Positions 5,032-13,415 are shown, counted from the stretch's first letter. The stretch is 14,640 bases of DNA from Clostridia bacterium (GCA_017629325.1 JAGBXL010000066.1:1-14640), one strand, 5' to 3'. A program made the numbers and translations. The notes: a model not told the origin generated them from the letters alone.

Positions 5032-5781
5032 TTACTGACTTTTCTTTTTTCTGCGGCTTTTTTTAGGCGGAGGATTTAGCTCAAGTTCGTATTCTGCCTC
5101 ATTTAACGCATACATATCGGGCCTTTTTTCTTTGGTTAAAAGCAGTGATTGTTTTCTTCGCCACGCGTCTATTTTAGCATGATCGCCCGATAAAAGCACA
5201 TCAGGCACCTCTCTTCCCATAAACACGGGCGGACGGGTGTAGTGAGGATACTCTAAAAGTCCTGAAAAATGAGATTCGTCTGTGAAGCTTTCTTCATTGG
5301 AAAGAACACCGTCTATCATGCGGCTTATGGCATCTATAACTGCCATTGCAGGAATTTCACCGCCGGTTAAAACAAAATCGCCTATTGAAATTTCTTCGTC
5401 AACAATTTCGTCTATTACTCTTTGGTCTATGCCCTCATAGTGTCCGCAAAGAATAAGAATTTCATCCATTTTGGATAATTCTATTGCTCTTTTTTGTGTA
5501 AAGGGTTTGCCTTTTGGCGACATATGAATTGTGTGTGGCTTTGATGCAGAATTTTTTGTTGCCGATTTATATGCGTCATACACAGGGGGTGCCTGCATAA
5601 CCATACCTCTGCCGCCGCCATAGGGGGAATCATCTACCCTATTATGCTTATTGCCGCTGAAATCTCTTATATCCACAATATTAAATTTTAATATTCCCTT
5701 TTCTTCGGCACGGCCAAGCATACTGGAATGAAGAGTGCCTGAAAACATTTCGGGGAAAAGAGTCAGTATGTGAAATGTCAT
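5032..5781 (-). CDS. trmD: tRNA (guanine-37-N1)-methyltransferase
   Basis: Uses S-adenosylmethionine to methylate G37 next to the anticodon of tRNAs reading CNN codons, preventing +1 frameshifting. 249 aa. The SPOUT trefoil-knot motifs are clear: SPYGGGRGMVMQ (52-63), LCGHYEGIDQRV (111-122), and SIGDFVLTGGE (132-142). Arg154 and Asp168, in the DAISRMIDGVL and SFTDESH segments, align with the catalytic Arg and Asp known in the E. coli enzyme. PHYTRPPVF at 179-187 is the family signature. The protein ends in a basic tail (PPPKKSRRKKKSQ), a short extension that may help bind tRNA. It starts one base after the rimM stop, so it is translationally coupled to it. It is the last gene of the ylxM-trmD operon. 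Confidence 0.98.
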   Translation of the reverse strand: MTFHILTLFPEMFSGTLHSSMLGRAEEKGILKFNIVDIRDFSGNKHNRVDDSPYGGGRGMVMQAPPVYDAYKSATKNSASKPHTIHMSPKGKPFTQKRAIELSKMDEILILCGHYEGIDQRVIDEIVDEEISIGDFVLTGGEIPAMAVIDAISRMIDGVLSNEESFTDESHFSGLLEYPHYTRPPVFMGREVPDVLLSGDHAKIDAWRRKQSLLLTKEKRPDMYALNEAEYELELNPPPKKSRRKKKSQ

Positions 5782-5782
5782 T

Positions 5783-6283
5783 TTAATCTAACAGCCCCTC
5801 CGGTAATCTAACCTTCATATAGCCTTCATCTATGTTAATATCTTCTATAACATTTTTAAGAGCAGGAATTAAAAGAGGTTTTTCATTTGGCTTTTCAACA
5901 GCATACACATCGTTGCTGCCGGTTGAAAAAACATCTGTTATTTTCCCGTAGCTTATATCGTCTTCAAAAACCTCAAGCCCTATTATATCGGCTATAAGAT
6001 AAGTTCCCTCGGGAAGATCATCAAAAATTTCTTTGGGAACATAGAGTATTTTACGGCGAAGTGTTTCTGCTTCCTCCACCTTATTTATCCCTTTGAATTT
6101 TAAAATAACCATATTCTTTTGATATTTTATGCCTGTTATTTTAAGATAGGTGCCTTCTTCAAGATATACACCGCTTATTTCTTCAAAGAATTCGGGATAG
6201 TCGGTTCGGGGAAGAATTTTTACCTCTCCTCTTAAGCCATGGGTGTTGGTTACTTCTGCCACATCTATGAGTTTTTTAGACAT
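5783..6283 (-). CDS. rimM: 16S rRNA processing protein RimM
   Basis: Assembly factor for the 30S head; binds ribosomal protein S19 and assists 16S rRNA maturation. 166 aa, the normal length. The N-terminal RimM domain (about 1-85) starts with the family signature VTNTHGLRGEVKI (11-23). The C-terminal PRC-barrel domain (about 95-166) contains the YLIADIIGLEV and DVYAVEKPNEKPLLIPALKNVI-type segments, the latter being the conserved core. ATG at 6283 has AGGAG upstream. It lies between khpA and trmD, exactly as in B. subtilis except that ylqD, which sits between ylqC and rimM there, is absent. Confidence 0.97.
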   Translation of the reverse strand: MSKKLIDVAEVTNTHGLRGEVKILPRTDYPEFFEEISGVYLEEGTYLKITGIKYQKNMVILKFKGINKVEEAETLRRKILYVPKEIFDDLPEGTYLIADIIGLEVFEDDISYGKITDVFSTGSNDVYAVEKPNEKPLLIPALKNVIEDINIDEGYMKVRLPEGLLD

Positions 6284-6326
6284 ATAAATTCTCCTTTAAT
6301 GCTATAAAGTTTCCTTAAAGTTTAAA

Positions 6327-6355
6327 AGGTTTTAAATCATAACGATTTAAAACCT
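6327..6355 (-). terminator. Perfect 12-bp hairpin between khpA and rimM
   Basis: Arms AGGTTTTAAATC (6327-6338) and its exact complement (6344-6355) with a 5-nt loop. On the minus strand it is followed by TTTT, then AAACTTT. The stem is A-T rich and the T tract short, so it may be a partial terminator or an mRNA-stabilising stem dividing rpsP-khpA from rimM-trmD. No promoter is evident between it and rimM. Confidence 0.5.
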
Positions 6356-6366
6356 CTGTGTTTGCA

Positions 6367-6597
6367 TTACTGCATAATCTCAACAACCGCTTTTTTGTTT
6401 TCTCTGCTTGCAGCTGCTTTGACTACGGCACGAATAGATTTTGCAATTCTGCCCTGTTTGCCTATGACTTTGCCCATATCAGCTTCGTTAACCCTAAGCT
6501 CTAAAACTGTGGTATTTCCACTTTCAGATTCGGTAACGCTTACATCTGCAGGGTAATCAACAAGAGATTTTGCAATATATTCAAGTAATTCTTTCAT
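6367..6597 (-). CDS. khpA: KH-domain RNA-binding protein KhpA (YlqC)
   Basis: A 76-aa single KH-domain protein; KhpA with KhpB (Jag/EloR) is a widespread Gram-positive RNA chaperone pair linked to cell elongation and sRNA interactions. The KH GxxG loop is VIGKQGR (Gly46-Lys-Gln-Gly49), followed by IAKSIRAVVKAAASR, and the protein ends KKAVVEIMQ. ATG at 6597 has a GGAGGT ribosome site. It lies 21 bases after rpsP, the conserved rpsP-ylqC arrangement. The partner KhpB is not in this window. Confidence 0.95.
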   Translation of the reverse strand: MKELLEYIAKSLVDYPADVSVTESESGNTTVLELRVNEADMGKVIGKQGRIAKSIRAVVKAAASRENKKAVVEIMQ

Positions 6598-6618
6598 ATA
6601 ATACTACCTCCGGCAAAC

Positions 6619-6861
6619 TTACTTTATAACACCGCTTACTTTAAGAAGCTCTTTAACTGTGTCTGTGGGCTGTGCACCCTGACCGAGCCATTTTAAAGCT
6701 TTTTCGTTATCAACATTTATTGTTGAAGGTTCTGTAAGGGGATTGTAAGTACCAATCTGATCGATGAATCTGCCATCTCTGGGATATCTTGAATCAGCAA
6801 CTACGATTCTGTAGAAAGGAGTTTTTTTGGCACCCATTCTTTTTAAACGAATTTTTACCAT
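6619..6861 (-). CDS. rpsP: Small-subunit ribosomal protein bS16
   Basis: Structural protein of the 30S body, needed for 16S rRNA folding. 80 aa. The sequence opens MVKIRLKRMGAKKTPFYRIVVADSR, the S16 signature, then GRFIDQIGTYNPLTEP (30-45) and KALKWLGQGAQPTDTVKELL (54-73). ATG at 6861 has a strong GGAGGTG site. It follows ffh by 37 bases and precedes khpA; the ffh-rpsP-khpA order is standard in Firmicutes. Confidence 0.98.
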   Translation of the reverse strand: MVKIRLKRMGAKKTPFYRIVVADSRYPRDGRFIDQIGTYNPLTEPSTINVDNEKALKWLGQGAQPTDTVKELLKVSGVIK

Positions 6862-6898
6862 TGTGTTTCACCTCCGAAATTATTTTTTATACAAATAG

Positions 6899-8242
6899 TT
6901 ATCTGAAAAGATTTGGAAAGCCTCCGCCAAAGGAACGCTTCATCTTTTTTGGATTACTAAATTGTTTCATCATTTTTTTCATTTGCTCAAACTGCTTTAA
7001 AAACATATTGAGGTCTTGAATTTTATTGCCGCTGCCATCGGCAATTCTTTTTTTACGGCTTGAATTGAGAATTGAAGGGTCTTGCCTTTCTTTAGGAGTC
7101 ATAGATGTTATCATAGCTTCAATTCTTCCAAGTTTTCTTTCATCTATATTTACTGACGATAAAGCTGCCTGATTCATACCCGGAATCATTTTTATAAGGT
7201 CCTGGAGAGGCCCCATATTCTTCATTTGCTGCATCTGGGCAAGGTAATCGTCGAGAGTAAATTGCTGTTTGCGGATTTTTTGTTCTAATTCAAGTGCCTG
7301 TTTTTCATCGAAGGCTTCCTGGGCTTTGTCGATAAGAGTTAAAACATCGCCCATGCCAAGAATTCTTGATGCCATTCTATCGGGGTAGAACCAGTCCATA
7401 TCGCTTAGTTTTTCACCCTGACCTATAAGCTTTATAGGCTTACCTGTTACAGCTCTTACGGAAAGTGCTGCACCGCCACGGGTATCACCATCGAGCTTTG
7501 TGAGAACAACACCTGTGAAATCAAGCTTTTCATCAAAGCTTGTTGCAACATTTACTGCATCCTGACCTGTCATAGCATCGAGGACAAGAAGTATTTCACT
7601 TGGATTAACTTTATTTTTTATATTTAAAAGCTCATCCATCAGCTCTTCATTGAGATGCAGACGACCGGCTGTATCGATGATAACAACATCGTTGCCGTTT
7701 CTTTGGGCATGGCTTATTGCCTCTTGTGCAATAAAAACGGGGTCGTTTGATTCATCTATTGAAAAAACAGGAACTTCCATTTGTGAGCCTACAACCTGGA
7801 GCTGCTTTCTTGCTGCAGGGCGGTAAACGTCGCATGCAACGAGAAGTGGGCGTTTGTGTTGTTTTTTAAGAAGTCCGCCGATTTTAGCACTTGTGGTGGT
7901 TTTACCTGCACCCTGAAGACCTACCATCATAATTACTGTGGGCGATTTTGATGAATAAACTATTTTTTCGCTCTTTTCACCCATTAAGGAAGTTAGTTCT
8001 TCATTTACTATTTTAATAACCTGCTGTGCAGGGGTTAAGCTTTCAAGAATATTAGCACCAAGTGCTTTTTCAGAAACAGAATTTATAAAATCCTTAACAA
8101 CTTTAAAATTGACATCGGCTTCTAAAAGAGCCAACTTAACCTCTCGCATTGCACCTTTTAAATCCTGCTCAGATATTTTACCCTTGCCTCTTAACTTTTT
8201 AAATGTTTGCTGCAATTTATCTGCAAGGTTTTCAAATGCCAA
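6899..8242 (-). CDS. ffh: Signal recognition particle protein Ffh (SRP54)
   Basis: GTPase that binds the SRP RNA and signal sequences of nascent membrane proteins and delivers ribosomes to FtsY. 447 aa. The N domain is about 1-95. The G domain carries P-loop GLQGAGKT (108-115), DVYRPAA (138-144), DTAGR (190-194) and TKLDG (248-252). The methionine-rich M domain (about 300-447) includes the GPLQDLIKMIPGM and SRKKRIADGSG RNA-binding segments and a MKKMMKQF helix. The start is TTG at 8242: GAGGTG lies 7 bases upstream, the protein opens with the standard AFENLADKLQ, and the next ATG (residue 32) would cut into the N domain. It follows ylxM by 15 bases, with its ribosome site just past the ylxM stop, the usual ylxM-ffh pairing. 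Confidence 0.98.
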   Translation of the reverse strand: MAFENLADKLQQTFKKLRGKGKISEQDLKGAMREVKLALLEADVNFKVVKDFINSVSEKALGANILESLTPAQQVIKIVNEELTSLMGEKSEKIVYSSKSPTVIMMVGLQGAGKTTTSAKIGGLLKKQHKRPLLVACDVYRPAARKQLQVVGSQMEVPVFSIDESNDPVFIAQEAISHAQRNGNDVVIIDTAGRLHLNEELMDELLNIKNKVNPSEILLVLDAMTGQDAVNVATSFDEKLDFTGVVLTKLDGDTRGGAALSVRAVTGKPIKLIGQGEKLSDMDWFYPDRMASRILGMGDVLTLIDKAQEAFDEKQALELEQKIRKQQFTLDDYLAQMQQMKNMGPLQDLIKMIPGMNQAALSSVNIDERKLGRIEAMITSMTPKERQDPSILNSSRKKRIADGSGNKIQDLNMFLKQFEQMKKMMKQFSNPKKMKRSFGGGFPNLFR

Positions 8243-8249
8243 TCTGTTT

Positions 8250-8255
8250 CACCTC
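8250..8255 (-). promoter_or_regulatory. Ribosome binding site deciding the TTG start of ffh
   Basis: GAGGTG on the minus strand, 7 bases before TTG at 8242-8240. There is no ATG or GTG nearby that would give an intact N domain. Confidence 0.8.
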
Positions 8256-8257
8256 TG

Positions 8258-8596
8258 TTATATAATAGCTTTAACTTTGGCTATTTCAGCCTTTATTTTT
8301 TCGTAATCATCATTTTCAAGGATAGTATTAGGCTTAAGATATGAGCCAATATTATCTAAAGAATTGGAAATTTCAAGGAAGCGATCCATAAGCTTTAGCT
8401 TATCTTCTAATGAAATTATTTCCTTTTCGCCTCTTTTTATGTTATCGTAAACACCTTGCCTGGTCATATCGGTAACAGAGGCAATTTCGGAAAGGGACAT
8501 ATCATCCTGATAATACATTTCAAGAATTTCTCTTTGTTTTTTGGGAAAAAGGTTCCCATAAAAATCAAGAAGATATGAAACTTTAAGGTTTTTCAT
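8258..8596 (-). CDS. ylxM: YlxM-family helix-turn-helix protein, SRP-associated
   Basis: 112 aa, the usual length for UPF0122. The N-terminal part resembles sigma-factor region 4: FPKKQREILEMYYQDDMSLSEIA followed by the helix-turn-helix TDMTRQGVYDNIKRGEKEI (about residues 42-60), then a long charged helical tail (about 62-112). YlxM always accompanies ffh; in streptococci and Bacillus it is reported to interact with SRP components, and its HTH suggests nucleic-acid binding. ATG at 8596 has only a weak ribosome site (GGAT/GGGA about 6-10 bases upstream). It is the first gene of the operon driven by the TTGACA promoter at 8643-8671. The operon promoter carries a long palindrome, so autoregulation by YlxM is conceivable but unsupported. 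Confidence 0.93.
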   Translation of the reverse strand: MKNLKVSYLLDFYGNLFPKKQREILEMYYQDDMSLSEIASVTDMTRQGVYDNIKRGEKEIISLEDKLKLMDRFLEISNSLDNIGSYLKPNTILENDDYEKIKAEIAKVKAII

Positions 8597-8613
8597 ATTA
8601 TCCCATCCGTAAA

Positions 8614-8644
8614 ATAAGTGTAAAGCAAAACGCTTTACACTTAT
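8614..8644. promoter_or_regulatory. 31-bp dyad across the ylxM-ffh transcription start
   Basis: Perfect 13-bp arms ATAAGTGTAAAGC (8614-8626) and GCTTTACACTTAT (8632-8644) around a 5-bp centre. The right arm overlaps the last two bases of the -10 hexamer, and the predicted start site (near 8636) falls inside the dyad. Most of one arm would be missing from the transcript, so a DNA operator is more likely than an RNA hairpin. It resembles but does not fit a CcpA cre site (an extra base at the centre). Confidence 0.55.
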
Positions 8645-8671
8645 AGTAATACATTATTTTAATTTTGTCAA
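8643..8671 (-). promoter_or_regulatory. Promoter of the ylxM-ffh-rpsP-khpA-rimM-trmD operon
   Basis: Minus-strand -35 TTGACA (8666-8671, exact consensus), 17-bp spacer, -10 TACTAT (8643-8648, four of six consensus bases). Leader of about 40 nt before ylxM. Confidence 0.75.
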
Positions 8672-8710
8672 CAGTTTTATTATGTTTTGGTAAAAACAGT
8701 TAAAAACCTA

Positions 8711-8733
8711 ATATAATAAATGGTTTATTATAT
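8711..8733 (-). terminator. A/T-only hairpin after ftsY, possible weak terminator
   Basis: Perfect 10-bp arms (8711-8720 and 8724-8733) with a 3-nt loop, all A-T pairs. On the minus strand TAGG and then a five-T run follow. It lies in the 167-base gap between ftsY and ylxM, upstream of the ylxM promoter. Weak stem, so confidence is limited. Confidence 0.4.
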
Positions 8734-8763
8734 CATTTTTCATTAATAAGTGCACAATTTAGC

Positions 8764-9870
8764 CTACTCCGAGAATAACGCCTTTGCAAAATCCTCACTT
8801 TGAAACTCCTGCAAATCGTCTATTCCTTCGCCAACGCCTATAAGCTTTACGGGAATGTTTTGTTCGTGAGAAATAGCAAGAACTATTCCGCCTTTGGCAC
8901 TTCCGTCGAGCTTTGTTAAAATTATGCCTGTTATGGAAGCACTTTCGCAGAAAAGCTTTGATTGAACAACTGCGTTCTGACCTGTTGTGGCATCGAGAAC
9001 AAGAAGGGTTTCTCTTGAAGAATTTGGAAGCTCGCGTTCAATTACCCTTGAAATTTTTTCAAGTTCGTCCATAAGATTTTTCTTATTGTGAAGTCTGCCG
9101 GCTGTATCTAAAATTATAACATCGCAGCCTCTTGCCTTTGCAGCGGCTATTGTATCGAAAACAACTGCGGCAGGGTCGGAGCCCTCCTGATGTTTTATAA
9201 TATCTAAACCAGACCTTTTTGCCCAGATATCAAGCTGATCTATGGCAGCAGCTCTGAAGGTATCGGCAGCTCCCAAAATAACTTTTTTACCCTCTTTTTT
9301 AAGCTTTGATGCAAGCTTTCCGATTGATGTGGTTTTTCCAACACCGTTTACCCCTATTACCATTATAACAGAGGGTGTGGCCTCTAAGCAAAGAGAGTTG
9401 TTGTTTTCGCAAAGAATTTGCGAAATAATTTCTTCTATTGCGTTTTTAACATCTTGCGGTTCTGTTATTTTATTTTCTTTAACCTTTTTTCTTAGTTCGG
9501 AAATAATATACAAAGATGTGTCAACGCCAACATCTGCCATTATGAGTGCCTCTTCAAGTTCCTCAAAAAGCTCTTCATCAACCTTTTTAAACACCTTTAA
9601 AACAGAATCGAGCTTATCATTTATAGAAGCTCTGGTTTTTCCAAGGCCCAATTTAAGCTTTGCAAAAAAACCTTTGCCTGCCTGTTCTGTTTCTTCTGAA
9701 GCTTCTTCGGTTTCTAAAAGTGTTTCTGCCTCGTATTCGGTATTTGAGGTATCGGAATTTTCGGTTATATCCTCTGTGTTTTCGGCTGTGGCTGCCACAT
9801 TTTCTTGGGCAGGATTTTGCTCTTCGCTGCCAAATCCAAAAAACTTTCCGAATTTATTTTTGAATGCCAT
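8764..9870 (-). CDS. ftsY: Signal recognition particle receptor FtsY
   Basis: Membrane-associated GTPase that docks the SRP-ribosome complex on the translocon. 368 aa. It has a short basic, aromatic start (MAFKNKFGKFFGFG), then a very acidic stretch (about 15-64, Glu/Asp/Thr rich, the variable A domain), a second basic patch (66-80), the N helical domain (about 82-160) and the G domain. GTPase motifs: P-loop GVNGVGKT (173-180), DTFRAAA (203-209), DTAGR (255-259), TKLDG (319-323) and the closing GVGEGIDDLQEF (345-356). The ATG at 9870 overlaps the smc stop by one base (TAATG) and has GGAGG about 10 bases upstream in the end of smc, so smc and ftsY are translationally coupled. This is the conserved smc-ftsY pair of Firmicutes. 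Confidence 0.98.
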   Translation of the reverse strand: MAFKNKFGKFFGFGSEEQNPAQENVAATAENTEDITENSDTSNTEYEAETLLETEEASEETEQAGKGFFAKLKLGLGKTRASINDKLDSVLKVFKKVDEELFEELEEALIMADVGVDTSLYIISELRKKVKENKITEPQDVKNAIEEIISQILCENNNSLCLEATPSVIMVIGVNGVGKTTSIGKLASKLKKEGKKVILGAADTFRAAAIDQLDIWAKRSGLDIIKHQEGSDPAAVVFDTIAAAKARGCDVIILDTAGRLHNKKNLMDELEKISRVIERELPNSSRETLLVLDATTGQNAVVQSKLFCESASITGIILTKLDGSAKGGIVLAISHEQNIPVKLIGVGEGIDDLQEFQSEDFAKALFSE

Positions 9871-12800
9871 TAGCTATAATCCTCCAAATCTTCAAACTTT
9901 AATTTTAAAAGCTTTGATACGCCTTTTTCCTGCATTGTTACACCATACATAATATCGGCAGATTCCATTGTGCCTCGACGGTGTGTTACAACTATAAACT
10001 GTGTTTTTTCACTGTATTTTCTTATGTAGTCTGCAAAACGATAAACGTTGTTATCGTCAAGTGCCGCTTCAACCTCGTCGAGAATACAAAATGGTGTTGG
10101 GCGAACCTCTAAAACGGAGAAAAGAAGTGCAATAGCCGAAAGGGCTTTTTCACCGCCGGAGAGAGCCATCATATTTTGAAGCTTTTTGCCCGGTGGCTGA
10201 ACTTCGATATCAATTCCGCTTTCTAAAACATTATCGGGGTCGGAAAGAGAAAGCTTGCCTGCACCGCCGCCAAAAAGTGCCCTGAAAACAACATCGAATT
10301 TATCGCGGATAATTTCAAAGCTTTCTTTAAACTGCTTAACCATTATTGACTGCATTTCTTTTATGATGTCTTCAAGCTTTGCTTTGGTTTCGTCTAAATC
10401 CGATTTTTGTGCAGATAGAAAATCAAATCTTTCTTTCACTTCTTTATACTGCTCAATAGAATCAATGTTTATGTTGCCAAGGGATTTTATCTGTGCACGA
10501 AGCGATGCCGCTTCTTTTTGCCACTGAGTCATATTAAAATCGGCTTTTTTATATTCAAGTGCCACATTATATGTGAGCTCGTATTCGTCCCAAAGCTTAT
10601 TTGTTATTACCTCAATTTCCATTTCTGTTTTGGAATTGCGGTTTTCAATTCTTGAAACCTCCAGCTGAAGAAGGTATATTGTTTCGTTCTGTTCTTTAAG
10701 TTTTTTCTGGTTTTCCTTTAAGCTTACAGAAGCTTTTTCATACGCCTTTTCGCCATGGGAAATTTTGTCTGCAAGTTCGCCTGTGTTTTGCTGAGCGGAT
10801 TTTATTTCTTCCTGAACAGACAATATTTCTTTTTCAATAAGTTCATTTTGCTTATTGATATCTTCAATCTCTTTATTTTTGGCTTCAATATTCAAAACAG
10901 AATTTTCTTTTGCACTATTTATTGACGCTATTTTTTCATTTAAAAGGTCTATATCTTTATCGGTATTGGCAAGAAGAATTCTGTCATCTGTTACGGATTT
11001 TACAAATTCTTCTCTTTCTTCTGTTGCCTTGCTGCCTTTTAACTGTGCTTCTTCTATTTTTTCGCGAACATCTTTAACATCATCTTCCATAAGTGCAACA
11101 GAGGCTAATGTTGCTTCTTTCTGTTTTTCTATATCTTCTATTTCACCGAGAACAGAGCCGCTTTCATCGGTTATGGTGCTGATGTTACGGTTTAATTCTG
11201 AAATTATTCTTTCATTATTGGCAATCTCTGATGATATCCTAACAGCATCTCTTTCTGCCTCGTTTAATTCATTATCAAGGGTTTCTTTAAGAGCTGCCAT
11301 TTTTTTGATTTGGCTATTATACTCGGCAATAACATCATCGTTATCGTCTATTATTTTGCGAAGCTCCTCTATTTCTAATGAAAGTGCTTCAATATCTTTG
11401 CTTCGGCTTAAGAGACTCTGTGTTTTATTTATGCTTCCGCCTGTGAGGGAACCGCCAGGATTTATAAGCTGACCGTCGAGAGTTACCATTTTGAATTTAT
11501 AGCTTGTTTTTTTAGCTAATTCAACGGCGTTATCCATGTTATCAATAACAAGGGTACGCCCTATAAGACTTTTAATTATATTGCGGTATTTACTATCGCA
11601 CTTAACTAAATCGGAGGCAATGCCTATATAACCCTTTGCCGATTTTGGTGCATCTTTTAAATCGTTTCCTTTTACAGATGTAAGAGGGAGAAATGTTGCT
11701 CTGCCAAGGCGGTTTTCTTTAAGATAGTTTATGCATTTTTTTGCAGTGGCTTCATCTTGGGTAACAATATTCTGAAGACCTGAACCAAGTGCGATTTCAA
11801 CGGCAGTTACATATTTTGCATCAACCTCAATAAGCTTTGACACAACACCGTGAACACCATTTATCCCTGCCGAAAGAATGTTTTTAACGCTCTTTGCATA
11901 GCCTTCGTAGCCGCGTTCTAAATCTTCTAAAACGGTTTTGCGGGATTCTTTATCATTACATTTTGAAACAACTTGGTTTTGCTCTTCTTTTGCTTTGTTT
12001 AGTTTATCGGTAAGCTCAAAATATTCGTTTTTGAGTTTTTCGAGCCTAGAAAGAGCCGAAGATTTTTTATTTTGATTTTCTTCGTTTTCTTTAGCAAGCT
12101 TTTCTTTTGTGTTTTCGCTCTGATTGAGAGCTTCTTTTTTTACATTAAGTTCATTTATAAGGTCATTTTTTCTTTCGTCAAAATTTCTTATGAGCATTTC
12201 AAGGCTCGAAATTTTTGTTTTTGCAGAAGAAATTTCGGAAAGTTTAATTGAAAGTGCATCTTTAAGAGCATCTGTTTCCTGTAAAAGCTTTGAAATGTTT
12301 TCGTCAATAGAAAGAAGGGTTTTATCGTGCCCTGAAACTTTTTCTTCAAGAAGTTTTTTATTTTCTTTTACATCTTCTATTTCTTTTTTTATTGATAAAA
12401 CATCTTCGTCGGCTTTTTTTGAAGCAAGATTTATTGCCTCTATTTCACCATCTAAACGGGTTTTATTTGAATTATTGTTTTCTATATTATTTTTTAAAAT
12501 TTCTATTCTGCCAGAGAGTGCTCCGCTGTTTTTTTCTATATCGAAGCTCTCCTGCCTTAATGCTGTGATTTTTTCGTTTAATTCACCAAGAGACGAGGTT
12601 TCTGCCTCTATTGCAGTTTCTAAACTTAAAAGCTTATTTTTTTCTTCAGCAAGCTGATTAAATGCTAAGGTAAATTTAGATTTGCCCTCGGATAAAGTTT
12701 CACGAAGCTTATCGATATTGCGGATTGAAATGTTGATATCAAGCCCTTTTAACACTTCGCGAAGGTCTAAATATTTTCTTGCCTTTCTGGATTGCACCTC

Positions 12801-13415
12801 TAAAGGACCCACCTGTGATTCCAATTCGGAAAGAAGATCTCTTATACGGGTGAGATTATCTTCTGTTTGAAGGAGCTTTTTTTCGGATTCTGCCTTGCGG
12901 TATTTATATTTTGTAATCCCTGACGCTTCTTCAAAAATATTTCTTCTTTCTTCGGCTTTTGAAGAAAGAATCTGGTCTATTTTACCCTGACCGATAACAG
13001 AATAACCCTCACGGCCTATGCCTGTATCCATAAAAAGCTCGTGAATATCTTTAAGACGGCACTCTTTATCGTTTATAAGGTAATTACTTTCACCGCTTCG
13101 GTGAACACGGCGAGTAACCTTAATTTTTTCGTAGTCTATTTTAAAAGTTTTATCCTTATTATCAAGAATAATTGAAACCTGTGCAAAACCAAGGGGTGCT
13201 CTTTTTTGTGTTCCGGCAAAGATAACATCTTCCATTTTTCCACCGCGAAGACTCTTGGCACTCTGCTCGCCAAGTACCCAACGGATAGCATCGGAAATAT
13301 TACTCTTTCCGCTGCCGTTGGGGCCTACGATGGTTGTTATACCCTGACCGAATTCAAGTTCTATTTTATCTGCAAAGGACTTAAACCCCTGCATTTCAAC
13401 ACCTTTTAAATACAA
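9870..13415 (-). CDS. smc: Chromosome segregation protein SMC
   Basis: ATPase core of the condensin-like SMC-ScpAB complex that compacts and aligns newly replicated chromosome arms. 1181 aa, the normal length. N-terminal head: MYLKGVEMQGFKSFADK opening, Walker A GPNGSGKS (31-38), Q-loop (GQG at 142-144). First coiled coil is about 165-500; hinge about 505-665 (GYEGYAKSVK to LINPGGSLTGGS); second coiled coil about 670-1010. C-terminal head: ABC signature LSGGEKALSA from 1085, Walker B FCILDEVEAALDD with Asp1113/Glu1114, and VVTHRR at the switch histidine. The start is TTG at 13415: GAGGTG lies 7 bases upstream and the protein then opens with the canonical MYLK; a start at 13430 would place the ribosome site inside the gene. 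It has its own promoter (13457-13485). ScpA/ScpB are not in the window. Confidence 0.98.
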   Translation of the reverse strand: MYLKGVEMQGFKSFADKIELEFGQGITTIVGPNGSGKSNISDAIRWVLGEQSAKSLRGGKMEDVIFAGTQKRAPLGFAQVSIILDNKDKTFKIDYEKIKVTRRVHRSGESNYLINDKECRLKDIHELFMDTGIGREGYSVIGQGKIDQILSSKAEERRNIFEEASGITKYKYRKAESEKKLLQTEDNLTRIRDLLSELESQVGPLEVQSRKARKYLDLREVLKGLDINISIRNIDKLRETLSEGKSKFTLAFNQLAEEKNKLLSLETAIEAETSSLGELNEKITALRQESFDIEKNSGALSGRIEILKNNIENNNSNKTRLDGEIEAINLASKKADEDVLSIKKEIEDVKENKKLLEEKVSGHDKTLLSIDENISKLLQETDALKDALSIKLSEISSAKTKISSLEMLIRNFDERKNDLINELNVKKEALNQSENTKEKLAKENEENQNKKSSALSRLEKLKNEYFELTDKLNKAKEEQNQVVSKCNDKESRKTVLEDLERGYEGYAKSVKNILSAGINGVHGVVSKLIEVDAKYVTAVEIALGSGLQNIVTQDEATAKKCINYLKENRLGRATFLPLTSVKGNDLKDAPKSAKGYIGIASDLVKCDSKYRNIIKSLIGRTLVIDNMDNAVELAKKTSYKFKMVTLDGQLINPGGSLTGGSINKTQSLLSRSKDIEALSLEIEELRKIIDDNDDVIAEYNSQIKKMAALKETLDNELNEAERDAVRISSEIANNERIISELNRNISTITDESGSVLGEIEDIEKQKEATLASVALMEDDVKDVREKIEEAQLKGSKATEEREEFVKSVTDDRILLANTDKDIDLLNEKIASINSAKENSVLNIEAKNKEIEDINKQNELIEKEILSVQEEIKSAQQNTGELADKISHGEKAYEKASVSLKENQKKLKEQNETIYLLQLEVSRIENRNSKTEMEIEVITNKLWDEYELTYNVALEYKKADFNMTQWQKEAASLRAQIKSLGNINIDSIEQYKEVKERFDFLSAQKSDLDETKAKLEDIIKEMQSIMVKQFKESFEIIRDKFDVVFRALFGGGAGKLSLSDPDNVLESGIDIEVQPPGKKLQNMMALSGGEKALSAIALLFSVLEVRPTPFCILDEVEAALDDNNVYRFADYIRKYSEKTQFIVVTHRRGTMESADIMYGVTMQEKGVSKLLKLKFEDLEDYS

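Noticed and set aside
8614..8644. CcpA cre site at the ylxM promoter
   Set aside because: The TGTAAA...TTTACA pattern resembles cre, but the central CG is shifted by one base, so it does not fit the consensus.
9242..9952. 236-aa plus-strand open frame opposite ftsY
   Set aside because: It is antisense to an intact ftsY, Ser/Phe-rich as expected from the reverse of Glu/Lys-rich coding sequence, and lacks a ribosome site or family match.
10855..12657. 205-aa and 177-aa plus-strand open frames opposite smc
   Set aside because: They are reverse-strand shadows of the Glu/Lys-rich coiled coils of SMC, giving Ser/Phe/Ile-rich translations with no support.
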